Assembly: GCA_002414185.1 (NCBI GenBank)
Contig: DHYS01000020.1
Span: forward strand, 18,542 to 48,354
DNA: 29,813 nucleotides
Origin: Patescibacteria group bacterium UBA5124
Lineage (GTDB): Bacteria; Patescibacteriota; Gracilibacteria; Absconditabacterales; Absconditicoccaceae
Direction of reading: 5' to 3'
Shown: positions 1 through 9,360 of the stretch, piece by piece
Layout: each line of letters opens with the position of its first letter
How positions within the stretch are numbered: position 1 is the stretch's first letter
The notes under the pieces: model-generated
What the model was told of the DNA's origin: nothing
Seen by the model: the letters and a program-made list of their open reading frames with translations, nothing else
The model's database searches: none
Position numbers and translations under genes: made by a program

Positions 1-2348
1 GCTGGATCTACGGTAGCAGTTGCACTAACTTTTACAATCAATGGATCAAATTCAGAATTGAAAATATCTTTTACTTGATTTTGATTGAACCCAATTCCCA
101 TTTCGTTTCCATATTGAGGAAAGAGAAGTACTATATTATCTAGCTTAGGAAGTGCGTTTACGACCTTAAACCAGATTCTTGTTGTATTATTTTTTCCAAT
201 AGAAGTATCTTCAGCAGTAAGATCTACATAATTACATCCTACTTCATCAAATTTATATTTAAACGTAGATTGTTTATAGATTTCTTTATTCTTTGGTTGA
301 AAGAAAAACTGAAGATCTGTAAATTCTCATTTAGTATTTACAGATAATGCAGGATTGATATTGATTTCTTGATATCTGTCGATCTGATATGCAGGATTTT
401 CTATTTTCCCTGTGAGACTAGTAGGATCATTTTCTAGGCATACTTCATTCTGTGTGAGAATAACATTTGCTTTGTCAGCAACTTCATATGCGGCAATAGG
501 ATAATCTTTTTCTCCTACAAAAACGGTTTTTGTAACTTCATTTCTGCTTTCATTTTGACCGCTTACTTTGAGTTTTACCTTGTATATTCATGTTTTCCCA
601 TAAAGGTGACTGATTTTGTCTGTTTGAATACTTCTTTTATCATTATCAGCAAAATCCCAGTCATAGTTGAGAATTGGTTCATTAGTTTTTACAACAAAAT
701 TGAGCGGTGTTCCTCGGTTAGTAGCTATAGGAGCTACAAAAATTTCAGGTCTAAGAGTAGATTTGATTTCTACGTCTTTTTCTATTTCTCCAATCTTTCC
801 ATAATTATCTTTAACAGTAAGTTTTACTTTAAATTTACCTATAGCATTAAATTCTACAGTAACTCTAGCATTATCAGATTCTGTTTTTGTAATATTAGCT
901 TTAGCTTCTTCACTAAAACTTCGTTCATATTTGAGATCGTCATACCCATTTGTTTTATCCATATCAGAGCTTGTAGTCGCATCTAGATAAAACTTTGAAG
1001 GATAAAGCCATTCAACTGCAGGTTGCATAGTAAATTGGGCAATAGGATCTGTAGATTCTACATAAACTTGTAAAGTATCAATATTAGTTTGTCCAAGATC
1101 ATCTTCGATAGTTAATTTGATAGTATAATATCAAGGTTGTTTAAATTGTTGTTTGATAGTTTTGCTTTGGAGAGTCTCAAGTTTTACTCCATTTTGATCA
1201 AATATTTCTCGAGTATAAAGCTTGATAGAAGATAATACTGAGTATGACGGACTACCATCAAATTCAAAAGTATTAGAAGTATTTCCATTTTCTGGATTAG
1301 CTTTGATAATAGCGACAGGATCAGAAGCTATCAGAGTATAATTTTCTGAAGTAGTATTGTTTTCGTTATCTTTAACTTCTAGGTGTACTTTGTATTCTCC
1401 CTTATCAGGAAGAGATACTCTGATAAGATCAGGTTTTCCATCTCCATCTTTGATGTAACTAAATCCTTCTCTAGAAGAAATTTCCCAACGATGAGTAAGT
1501 ATTTGTCTTCCTCCCATAGCGATAGTGCTAGAACCATCAAAAACTACTCCTTTCTGAGCTTCCATAGTACCGATTTTAACCTTGTTTGTTTTAGTCATTT
1601 TTTGTCCTTGAGCATAGACAGAAAGAACAGCTGATTTTGGGGATACATCTACAGCAAGAGTTGTTTCTCCATCAAGAATTCATTTAGCTTTGTTTGAACT
1701 TTTTACCGTAAGATGAATAAGATAATTCCCTTCTTTTTCAAAGGTATAATTTACTACCGGACCATTTCAGATAATTTGATCTTGTCCGTTAGTATCTCTA
1801 TAATATCGGTAAAAATTTCTAGATGGAATAGTTTCTCCTGAAGGATCTTCACTTCCTCTAGCATCAAAGGTAACCGTCAAAGGAGCTGGACCAGATGTAG
1901 GAGAAGCTTTGGCTTTTGGAGAAATAGTATAATCTGAATTTATTTTTTTCAGAATATCAGTGAATGGTTTATAACAATTACGCATAAACGAATCTAATCG
2001 AGTTTTGTATTGAGGATCTGCAGTTGTTATTTTTGAAAGAGTGCTAGAAACTTGACTACATTGTTCATAAACAACTTTGAAACTATAATCTTGTGGAAAT
2101 TTAGTAAAAAGTGTGGTAAAATAAGTATTTAATTCAGAAAATTTAGCTTGATTGATAGGATTGCTTATTTTATTGTAGGCATCGATTTCTACAAAAAGAC
2201 CAAGAGTTTTTTCTCGTGGAGTTTTGATTTCATAGTTGGCAATATATTCATTAGGTACTGCTGCTTTAATAGAAACTAGGCTTATAAGGCTTAGTGATAC
2301 AGCTCAAATGACTCAGATTTTAAGATATTTTGCAAGATGTTTGTACAT
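1..2348 (-). CDS. PKD-repeat surface/secreted protein, C-terminus beyond window
   Basis: Only the first 782 residues are in the window; the frame is open to its left edge. The start is the ATG at 2346-2348, 32 nt after a good -10 box. The N-terminus has a basic stretch (MYKHLAKYLK) and a hydrophobic segment of about residues 11-30, likely a signal peptide or anchor; two of its glycines (12, 15) are UGA. Residues 31-140 have no recognisable fold. From about 142 a series of PKD-like beta-sandwich repeats follows, roughly 142-237, 251-345, 346-435, 436-540 and 541-620. They show the pattern 'F-D-g-S' (TVTFDARGS, VVFDGSS, FEFDGSPS), then 'Y/F-x-V-x-L-x-V-x-D' (YKVHLEVKD, YTIKLTIED, FKVKLTVKD). 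PKD repeats are extracellular domains for adhesion or protein and sugar contact. UGA codons occur at repeat-internal glycines such as QPGYYTIKL. Binding target unknown. Confidence 0.85.
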
Positions 2349-2379
2349 GGACAAATCATTGAAAATAAAGACTATATCT

Positions 2380-2408
2380 AGTATATCCATTTTTAGAAAG
2401 AATTCCAA
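2380..2408 (-). promoter_or_regulatory. Sigma70-type promoter for the PKD protein gene
   Basis: Read on the minus strand: TTGGAA, 17-nt spacer, TATACT. The -35 lies at 2403-2408 and the -10 at 2380-2385, 32 nt before the ATG. Predicted by eye only. Confidence 0.55.
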
Positions 2409-2438
2409 AAAACACTCTGTAATATTATCTAAATAAGA

Positions 2439-2466
2439 TTGACTTTTTTAAGGAAAAATATATGAT
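2439..2466 (+). promoter_or_regulatory. Candidate promoter for the 126-residue gene
   Basis: TTGACT at 2439-2444, 16-nt spacer, TATGAT at 2461-2466, 28 nt before the ATG at 2495. It is divergent from the PKD gene promoter in the same gap. No clear Shine-Dalgarno is seen. Confidence 0.45.
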
Positions 2467-2494
2467 AAAAAAGAATTAATAAAACAAAAGAAAA

Positions 2495-2875
2495 ATGGAT
2501 AAGAAACAAATTTCAGGAATTCGTGCAAAAATTGGCAGAGTAAGACAACTTACACCAAGTATATCAGAGCTTATTAGCAAAGATTTGATGCTTAATTGGT
2601 ATAATGAATCTGTACCATTTACTTTGAATATGGTTAAATCTCCATCGGGAGAATTATTGATTCAAATGGATCTTATCAAGCCCTATGAGACTCTTTGCGA
2701 TCAGGTAATAAACAATGGTCAACAACCTCGACCAGATTTTGCAGAGTTTCTTTACCAGCAGGCTGAGGAGGTCTGTAGAGCAAAAAAATACAGGATACTT
2801 GAATTAAAAGGTAGTTGGCCACTGTTTGAAGCAGTTGTTGTTAATAAAAGTTCCAAAAAAAAAGTAAAAAAGTAA
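2495..2875 (+). CDS. Small basic protein of unknown function (126 aa)
   Basis: I do not recognise a family. The protein is soluble-looking, with no signal peptide or membrane segment. It has an alternating helix/strand pattern (about 10-40 helical, 41-65 strand-like around FTLNMVKSPSGELLIQMDLI, 66-105 helical) and ends in a Lys-rich tail (KSSKKKVKK). It contains two Cys (about 68 and 93). It uses no UGA codon, so its limits are the same under either code. It has its own likely promoter upstream and a hairpin terminator downstream, so it is probably monocistronic. The basic tail would fit nucleic-acid binding, but nothing specific supports that. Confidence 0.7.
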   Translation: MDKKQISGIRAKIGRVRQLTPSISELISKDLMLNWYNESVPFTLNMVKSPSGELLIQMDLIKPYETLCDQVINNGQQPRPDFAEFLYQQAEEVCRAKKYRILELKGSWPLFEAVVVNKSSKKKVKK

Positions 2876-2888
2876 GTTAAAAAGTATA

Positions 2889-2921
2889 GCTCCGTGTCAG
2901 TATGTGATACGGAGTTTTTTT
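2889..2921 (+). terminator. Rho-independent terminator after the 126-aa gene
   Basis: Stem ctccgtgtc (2890-2898) pairs with gatacggag (2906-2914) with one G-U pair and a 7-nt loop, followed by seven T (2915-2921). Confidence 0.8.
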
Positions 2922-3000
2922 GATAAAGCATCCCTTGAAAAATCTTTTCTATTCTCTACACTCTCCAACATATGTAATTTTACACCCTTACTTTGTATAG

Positions 3001-3552
3001 ATGGATCTGAATATCTACAAGCAACAAATGCAAAAATCAATTGAATACCTAGAAAAAGAACTTAAAGGACTACAAATGGGAAGAGCTTCTACAGGATTAG
3101 TAGAAAATATCGAAGTAGAAATGAGTTATGGTTGAATGATGAAAGTTCCACAAGTAGGACATGTTACTCTTATGGATGGACAAACTATCAAAATAGAACC
3201 ATGGGATAAAAATGAACTTAAACACATAGAAAAAGCTATCTATGATGCAAATACTGGACTTACTCCGCAGAACCAAGGATCTTATATTATGATCAAGATA
3301 CCACCTTTGACGCAAGAGAGACGTCTAGATATCCAAAAACAAGTAAAGTCTATGGGAGAAGAAATTAAAGCTCGTATTAGACTTGTAAGACAAGATGCAA
3401 TGAAAGATACTAAAAAACAATTTGATGATAAGCTTATTGGAGAAGATCAACACAAAGCAAACGAAAAAAATGTTGATAGTTTAGTTAAAGAAATGAATGA
3501 TGTGATTGATACTCATGTGAAATCTAAATGTGATGATGTAATGAAAGTATAA
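3001..3552 (+). CDS. frr: Ribosome recycling factor
   Basis: RRF releases mRNA and tRNA from the post-termination ribosome with EF-G. The 183 residues match the usual length of about 185. Visible family signatures are the N-terminal helix ending in GRASTGLVENIEVE (about 28-41), the domain II stretch with IKIEPWDKN (about 64-72), and the C-terminal helices with ARIRLVRQDAMKD. Glycine 45, at the hinge into domain II, is UGA (3133-3135); with the standard code the gene would be cut there. The ATG at 3001 fits the family N-terminus exactly. No Shine-Dalgarno is visible. A weak promoter (TTGAAA 2935-2940, 16 nt, TACACT 2957-2962) precedes it. yidC follows 52 nt downstream and may be co-transcribed. 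Confidence 0.95.
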
Positions 3553-3604
3553 TTACTTACCAATATCAGAACAATATTTATTATTTATAATATAAATTGA
3601 TACT

Positions 3605-4396
3605 ATGAATTTATTTATGCTCCTTTTTACAGAAATTCTTTATCGTCCGATATTTAATGTACTTATTATATTTCTTGCAATCTTTGGAGGAAACCTAGGT
3701 ATAGCTATTATTCTTCTTACGATTATTGTAAGACTTGCTATGATCAAACAAACTTCTATAGGAAATGATATGCAAAAAGGTATGGGAGATCTTCAACCAA
3801 AACTCAATGAACTTCAAGAAAAATACAAAGATGATCCAAAAAAACTTTCTGAAGAAACAATGAAAGTTTTCAAAACTCATGGAAAAGGACCACTCAAAGG
3901 ATGTTTGATGATGTTTATTCAGATTCCAGTTTTTATAGGACTTTTAACAGTTGTTAGAAAGATTTCAAACAATCAAATTCCTACAGAATGGCTCTATAGT
4001 TTCTTTCCTTTTGGGGTTAAATATCTAGATCCTGCAAATATTAATCATATGTTTTTGGGTATGGATCTCTTAGCTACAAAAAATATTGTTTTGACGGTTA
4101 TATCTGCTGTATTTACCTATCTTCAGATGAAGCTTACGACACTCGCTAAGCCGGCTACTCCTATGATACCTGGTGCAAGCACTCCAGATATGGGAAAAAT
4201 GATGGGATTTATGAATATCTTTATGGTATTTATGATTGGATCATTTGTATACAGTACACAAGCTGGTATAGGTCTTTACCTAGCTACTACTACAGTATTT
4301 AGTGTGGCGCAATATACATATCAATACAGATCTCTTCTCAAAGCAAAATTTCTAGAATGGAGAAGTAAAGGACAAAATATAGTAATCGGAAAATAA
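3605..4396 (+). CDS. yidC: YidC/Oxa1/Alb3 membrane protein insertase
   Basis: This protein inserts and folds inner-membrane proteins, alone or with SecYEG. The 263 residues have the core architecture of five membrane segments, without the large periplasmic domain of proteobacterial YidC, as in Gram-positives and CPR. Seen in order: TM1 about 17-43 ending at the conserved positively charged residue of the hydrophilic groove (IIVRLAMIK, Arg43); a cytoplasmic helical hairpin about 50-100 (LQPKLNELQEKYKDDPKKLSE); then KGCLMMFIQIPVFIGLL, the typical start of TM2; further hydrophobic segments around 160-175, 198-215 and 220-240. The tail is short and basic (RSKGQNIVIGK). It has no UGA; all glycines are GGN. 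A TATAAT at 3586-3591 lies just before the ATG, without a good -35. Confidence 0.93.
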   Translation: MNLFMLLFTEILYRPIFNVLIIFLAIFGGNLGIAIILLTIIVRLAMIKQTSIGNDMQKGMGDLQPKLNELQEKYKDDPKKLSEETMKVFKTHGKGPLKGCLMMFIQIPVFIGLLTVVRKISNNQIPTEWLYSFFPFGVKYLDPANINHMFLGMDLLATKNIVLTVISAVFTYLQMKLTTLAKPATPMIPGASTPDMGKMMGFMNIFMVFMIGSFVYSTQAGIGLYLATTTVFSVAQYTYQYRSLLKAKFLEWRSKGQNIVIGK

Positions 4397-4398
4397 GA

Positions 4399-4426
4399 AA
4401 AAGCTGACCAATTGGTCAGCTTTTTT
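4399..4426 (+). terminator. Terminator between convergent yidC and lipoprotein genes
   Basis: A perfect palindrome aagctgacc-aatt-ggtcagctt (4401-4422) is flanked by A-tract on the left and T-tract on the right. It can therefore stop yidC transcripts and also those of the convergent gene ending at 4433. Confidence 0.88.
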
Positions 4427-4432
4427 AAGAAA

Positions 4433-4762
4433 TTAATTTCCTTGATAAGATTTTGATTCTTTTTGTGCTTTTTGAAGAGATTCTTGTTGATTTATTTGTG
4501 CATTTACAAGTTCTTGTTGTAATATACGCAATTCATCATTATCTTTTCTGATTTCCTCTTTTTTGTCTTCTATATCTTTTTGTAGTTCTTCTGTTTTATC
4601 TTTTGCAGAATCATATTTTTCCCATGCTTTTGTAGGGTTGCTTTTATTGTCTCCACATCACGTAAGAAGTAGAGATAATAATGCTAATTTGCATCAAATA
4701 TCTGCTATTTTTTGGTATATTTTTCCTTGTTCTTTGTGCTGAATAGTATGTAGGTTTTTCAT
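4433..4762 (-). CDS. Small coiled-coil lipoprotein (109 aa)
   Basis: This gene appears only when UGA is read as Gly. The N-terminus is a type II signal peptide: a rather long n-region (about 25 residues), hydrophobic core ALLSLLLTGC, and a lipobox L-L-T-G-C with the acylated Cys at residue 36. The lipobox Gly35 is UGA. The mature part is charged and strongly helical, with heptad-like spacing (ELQKDIEDKKEEIRKDNDELRILQQEL in pieces, about 57-90), and ends in a Gln/Ser-rich tail. Likely role: a membrane-tethered coiled-coil partner on the outer face. LspA, the enzyme that would cleave this signal, is encoded at 26194. It is the last gene of the minus-strand group starting at 9294; a strong hairpin sits just before its ATG. 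Confidence 0.82.
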
Positions 4763-4763
4763 A

Positions 4764-4796
4764 GAAAAAAATATAAGGGAATAAATTCCCTTATAT
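4764..4796 (-). terminator. Perfect hairpin with U-tract directly before the lipoprotein start
   Basis: Positions 4771-4796 form a perfect 12-bp inverted repeat (atataagggaat / attcccttatat). On the minus strand it is followed by seven T (4765-4771) and then, within 2 nt, the ATG at 4762. It looks like an intrinsic terminator of the upstream 107-aa gene, or an attenuator or 5' stem-loop for the lipoprotein mRNA. Confidence 0.7.
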
Positions 4797-4830
4797 CATG
4801 GTGATTTGATGTATAATGTCAATATAATAT

Positions 4831-5154
4831 TTATTGTAAATCTTTTTTGAAAGAAGAGTAGTTTTCAATATACATATTTTCGAAATCAATATATATTTTT
4901 TCTATAAAATCTTCGTAATCTGGTATACATTTAGCTAAATAGGCATATATTTCTTTATCACTTGCTTTAGATTTTGCAAGTGTAGAAAATTCTCCTAGTT
5001 GTTGATCAGAAAGTTTGGTAGCGATATTAGTCATTATTCGATCAAAAAGAACAGGTTCTACATCCTGACTAAGCATATCTAATGCATCATCATCAATATC
5101 TGGATTAGCTTTGATAAGAAGTTGTTCTATAAAGTTTTTATTAATAGTATTCAT
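4831..5154 (-). CDS. Small acidic helical protein, DUF5663-like (107 aa)
   Basis: All-helical acidic protein with no signal peptide, membrane segment or UGA codon. The order is an N-terminal helix (NFIEQLLIKANPD), a second helical segment (DVEPVLFDRIMTNIATKLSDQQLGEFSTLAK) and a C-terminal part with a Pro-centred turn (KCIPDYEDFIEKIYIDFENMY). The 'F/L-x-R-I-x...L-s-x-x-q-x-x-E-F' pattern resembles the small CPR-specific family I recall as DUF5663, but I cannot confirm it. The protein encoded at 16098 has a similar size and the same 'IPxY....(E)' turn near its end, so the two may be distant paralogues, one per operon. It lies 45 nt after the giant gene and upstream of the lipoprotein gene. Confidence 0.72.
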   Translation of the reverse strand: MNTINKNFIEQLLIKANPDIDDDALDMLSQDVEPVLFDRIMTNIATKLSDQQLGEFSTLAKSKASDKEIYAYLAKCIPDYEDFIEKIYIDFENMYIENYSSFKKDLQ

Positions 5155-5199
5155 AGGTAGAAAGAAAAGAATAAATTACATTGTAGTTATATGGTATTT

Positions 5200-8100
5200 T
5201 TAATCAGATTTTTTGTTGTTTTTATCTTGTGCAGGAGGGGTTGGATCATTTTTTCACTGTTGAGGAGGACGATCATTTTCACTAGTAGGCATAAATGTAT
5301 TGTCCCAAGCAGTTCCTATAGGATATCATGCACTACTTGCAGTAGTAGTAGTTTGAGATGCATTGATAGCAAGATTACTAAATCTAGATGCTTGATATAA
5401 TGTTTCTTTTGGTGCTTCTGTTGCTATAGCAGATATATTTAAATGTAATCCTCATGAACTTACTGCAGGATTAGTACTATTTGCTAGTGCCTCAGCAGTT
5501 TCTTTGATATTGTTTAATAATCTCATATTTGCTAAATTTACATTTTCATGTCATACAGGATATGTTGGGAAATTGTTTCCGTCTATCCAAGTCTTCAATT
5601 GATTAGCATAATCCAAATTAAGATGTCCTTGACCAGTTCCTGTTAATCCATCTATATGTTGTTTAATAGCTTCTTTCCATGTATTTAACTGAGCATCAGT
5701 AAAATTACCTGAAATGACTTTAGTAGCATCAGTAGATCAAGAAAGCGTTAGATCAAGTGTTCATCAAGACTGAACATTGTTTGTATTATTTAAGAATTCT
5801 GTAAGTTGTTTTTCTATATTACCAGAAGCATAATTTGTATCTTGGTATTTTCCAAGAGCATATTCTGCTCTCATATCATCAACTCATGTTGTATGAGTAG
5901 TAGAAGTAGCTTCTTTTGCTGTGAGAGCACCGATTCCATAAGAGATACCAAAAGCTATAGCACCAGCTTTAGATGCCCCAATAAGTGCTTGTTGCCACTC
6001 TCTTGATTGAAATCTTTCTCTCGCTTTACGGTATCATTGAGTATTATGTTTATCACCACTTAATGTACCATTATTTAATAAACTGATGGTATTAGCATAG
6101 CTATTTGATATTTTTCTTTTTGTATAAAAACTACTATCAGTTCTAAGTGTATTCATATCAGTACCCATTCTTAGTGTAGATGTAAGAATTAATCTTTGAA
6201 GTTCCTGATATTCTTTTTCAGCTATAGTAGGTTGGTTAGAACCCAAGAAGTTTTGTCCTGTATAATTATGAAAGTCTAAACGAGCAATTCACTGAGAAGT
6301 AAGTCATATTAAAGTATTTTGTTGAGCAGGTGAGAGATTTTCCTGTTGAAGAAGATCTTGTATTCTACTATTTAATTCATTTGTAAAAGAGAGTTGATCA
6401 TGAGATGTTTCAATATAATATTTCATCATTCTTCTATCTTTGTGTTTTGGTCCCCAAAAGCGTCACTCCCATCGAGACATTCCTGCTACAGCACTAGCTA
6501 TGCGAGAACGTTCATCACGTTTATCTTGAAGATTGGTTGCTTGTTGTCTTAGATATTGTCTATGTTCTTTGTTGTAATGAGAATATTTAGCAAAAAGTGT
6601 TTTAGTGAAAGCAACTCCACCAGTGATTCCAGCTGCAGCTAAAGTTCAAGCTCATAAAAGAGCTGCAGATCCAATACCAGCACCAACCATAGTTCCAAGT
6701 TTTACTCATCCTCGTAGATAACTAGTAAATTCTCTAACTCCAGGATGTTCTTTCATATATTTAGAATTATGCCATGGATTATCGATCCATCTTCCTGTTT
6801 TAGCCCACCAATTTAATTTTTCTTCAACATTGTATGCTTCATCTCCTTTTGTAAGGATTTGTAATTTAAGTTTCATTGTTTGTTGTGAAATAGCAGAGAG
6901 AGCTTGGTGATTGCATTGAAAAGAAATAAGATCTCTCATGGTATTTGGATTGTCTAGATTGAGTTTAAGTGTTTTAAGGAAACTAGGAAGTGTTTTAAAA
7001 TTCTTTATATAGTTTGCAATTTGTGGTCTAGCGTATTTATCTAAAGCATCAGAAAAGTCTGAATAGGTTTTAGGATTGGTTTTTCGATCCACGTATTTTG
7101 TAGTAGATTCATTAATTATCCATGTTGAAATATTATTAGTAAGTGTTTGATGATCCTTAAATACTTTAGTTTTTTCTAAAATATTAGTACTCATTTGTTG
7201 AATATCTTCTTGTTTGATAAGTTCAGTAAGAGGTCTTCGAGGGTTAAGAGTAGCTGTTGCAGGTCTAGTTGAATCTAGGGATCCTGACATAGCTAATATA
7301 CGATCAAACTCTACTTGGAAAGTAGTATCTGTCATAGTACTTGTTCGTCAAGTACTAGCATCTCCTGTATATCAAGCAATAAGTTGTTGAAGTTCTAATT
7401 GAGTATTAGGAAAATCATTTTCAATAGTTTCCAAGATTCTTGTGATCTTTTTATTGAACCCTGATTGTTGTTCCATTTCATGTCTATCTGCAGCTGATGT
7501 TGTATCATTATCTCGGCTTAAGCGCCCGGTATTATTCCAGCTAGTATAATTTATTTTATCTTGAACCATACGATCTTTGATAAATCTTCTTCTAAGGAAA
7601 AGATTGATCTTATCTGGTATATTTCGTATTCATGTTTTCTTATATCTTTTTTGAAGTTCTTCAGAAGCTTCGCGTTCAGCTATAGAACGTCTAATAGCCA
7701 TAGTATCAGAAAGAGTCGCTGTTACTTCTGCTTCACCAGAGATTTCTGGATTAGGAATTACTGGTTCTGGTAATATTGGTTCTGGTTCTGGTAGTACTGG
7801 TTTAGTTTCAACCAGTCTAACAATATGATAAATTTTACTATTGCTACTATCTATTTCTTTTTCTAACTGTTTTTGATTTTCATGTAAACCATCAAGTTTT
7901 TTTTGAAGTCTTTTTAGTTCTTCTTCTTTTGGTCTTCTATCTAATTCATTATAATGCAATCTATCTGAATTTAATTCAGAGAAAAGTTCATCATATTTTT
8001 TTTGAACATACTTTATTTCTTGTAGTAAACCTTCTAATTCTTTTTTCTTAGAAAGATTTTCTTGTGATTTAATTATAATTTTTACGTATTCTACAGGGTA

Positions 8101-9294
8101 ACCAAGTTTTATTAATGAATCTCTACATGTAGTAGCCTCAGTCGTAAGTTCTTCTTCTGATTTCTCATTAGTAGTTCACTCATTGTTGATTTGAATTTGA
8201 TATTTATTCTTTAAAGGCTCTTCTTTAGGATTGTCTAAAATAATTCTTTCAGCAAATTCTGTATCCAATTGCTTACATCTTTTATCATCTCATTTATTCT
8301 TAGCATATTCATTACAATAATATTGATAATCTTTTTGGTCTTCCAGTTTGATTCTATTACCTGGTTTTATTGGTAATTCACCACTAGGAATATTGTTATT
8401 ATCACTACCTCTTAATTTTCTAATATCTTGAGCGACATTATCTCTATTTACAAAAAGATTATCTTCCAAAATTTCTTTTGTTTCTGTTTTTTCAGTAGTT
8501 TTCAATCCTTTTATTTTATTATTTTCATTATCTTTCTTTATATTTTCTTTTTTGATTTCTTCTTTTTCATTAATATTTTTATTTTCATTCTCTTTTTTCA
8601 TTTTTCTTTTTTGATTATTTTCCTCTTTTTTAATCTTGAAATTATCAAGCGCTTGTTGTATGGTATCATTGATCTTCTGAAGTTCTTCTTCTTTCCATTT
8701 TATGATAAAATGCATCATATTGGCTTGTTTTTTACCAAGAAGATCGATTTTACCAGCATATGTAGCATCTTTATTTAAGTCATTATAAGTGTTTTTTGCA
8801 CTGTTTTCATCATCAGCAAAATCAATCATATGACCATTATCCAAAATTATTCTATTAGCAAGAGCCCAATCTGTTCATTTAATTCCTTCTTCATTATTTT
8901 CATTTGAGAAATGTTTATAATTATTGAAAATATCCTGATATTTATTCTGATCAATAGAAATATCTTTACCATCAACCTGTATTGTTGAAGGTAATCAATT
9001 GTTGTTTTTTCTGCTTTCATACAACTGAAAAGCTACTGTTCAAGGAGAAACAGGAACGTAATTTAGTTGTAAGGTTGCAAAAACCTGGTTTCTAGTTTTT
9101 TCAACAATTTTTTGCTCCCCTTTATTAGGGTGATTTTTTATCCATTCTTGATGATTAAGAAGTGTATAATCATTTTTCTTTTGTGAAGGACTCATGCTAA
9201 TAAGAAAATATATAAATAATACTAACAATAGTATACCCACAATATATCATAAACACAAAAATCGTTTATTTCCATAAAAATAAAGGCTTGACAT
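5200..9294 (-). CDS. Giant membrane-anchored coiled-coil protein (1364 aa)
   Basis: One uninterrupted frame when UGA=Gly; about 24 UGA codons would otherwise break it into more than six fragments. No homologous family is recognised. Seen in order: N-terminal membrane segment about 13-33 after a short basic n-region; Lys/Glu/Asn-rich low-complexity helix about 220-275; coiled coil about 453-490 (RLQKKLDGLHENQKQLEKEI); Pro/Glu linker about 498-517; Ser/Thr-rich helical middle; a long hydrophobic Gly/Ala segment about 866-896 (GAGIGSAALLGAGTLAAAG); a second Gly/Ala hydrophobic segment about 1103-1127; a Thr/Ser-rich region; and a hydrophilic Pro/Lys/Asp tail. The three hydrophobic segments suggest an integral envelope protein with large soluble domains. 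The start is the ATG at 9292-9294, preceded by an in-frame TAA. A TATAAT-like -10 lies about 14 nt upstream. Confidence 0.85.
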
Positions 9295-9317
9295 TTAATA
9301 TTAAATAATTATAAAAT
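9288..9317 (+). promoter_or_regulatory. Promoter of the 230-aa gene, overlapping the divergent giant gene
   Basis: TTGACA at 9288-9293, followed by a -10 at 9310-9315 (TATAAA, 16-nt spacer) or 9312-9317 (TAAAAT, 18-nt). The -35 overlaps the start codon of the minus-strand giant gene (9292-9294). A minus-strand TATAAT (9308-9313) lies inside the same -10 region, so the two promoters cannot easily be occupied together. Confidence 0.55.
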
Positions 9318-9360
9318 AGATGTAAAACAAAAAAAGAGTATTAATTTAAAATTTGAAAAT

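Noticed and set aside
555..986. 143-residue plus-strand ORF
   Set aside because: Antisense to the PKD-repeat gene, with Phe/Ser/Ile-rich translation and no family features.
5200..9294. Series of separate small genes or a decayed pseudogene
   Set aside because: All pieces share one frame and are separated only by UGA; no UAA or UAG intervenes, and housekeeping genes nearby show the same UGA pattern.
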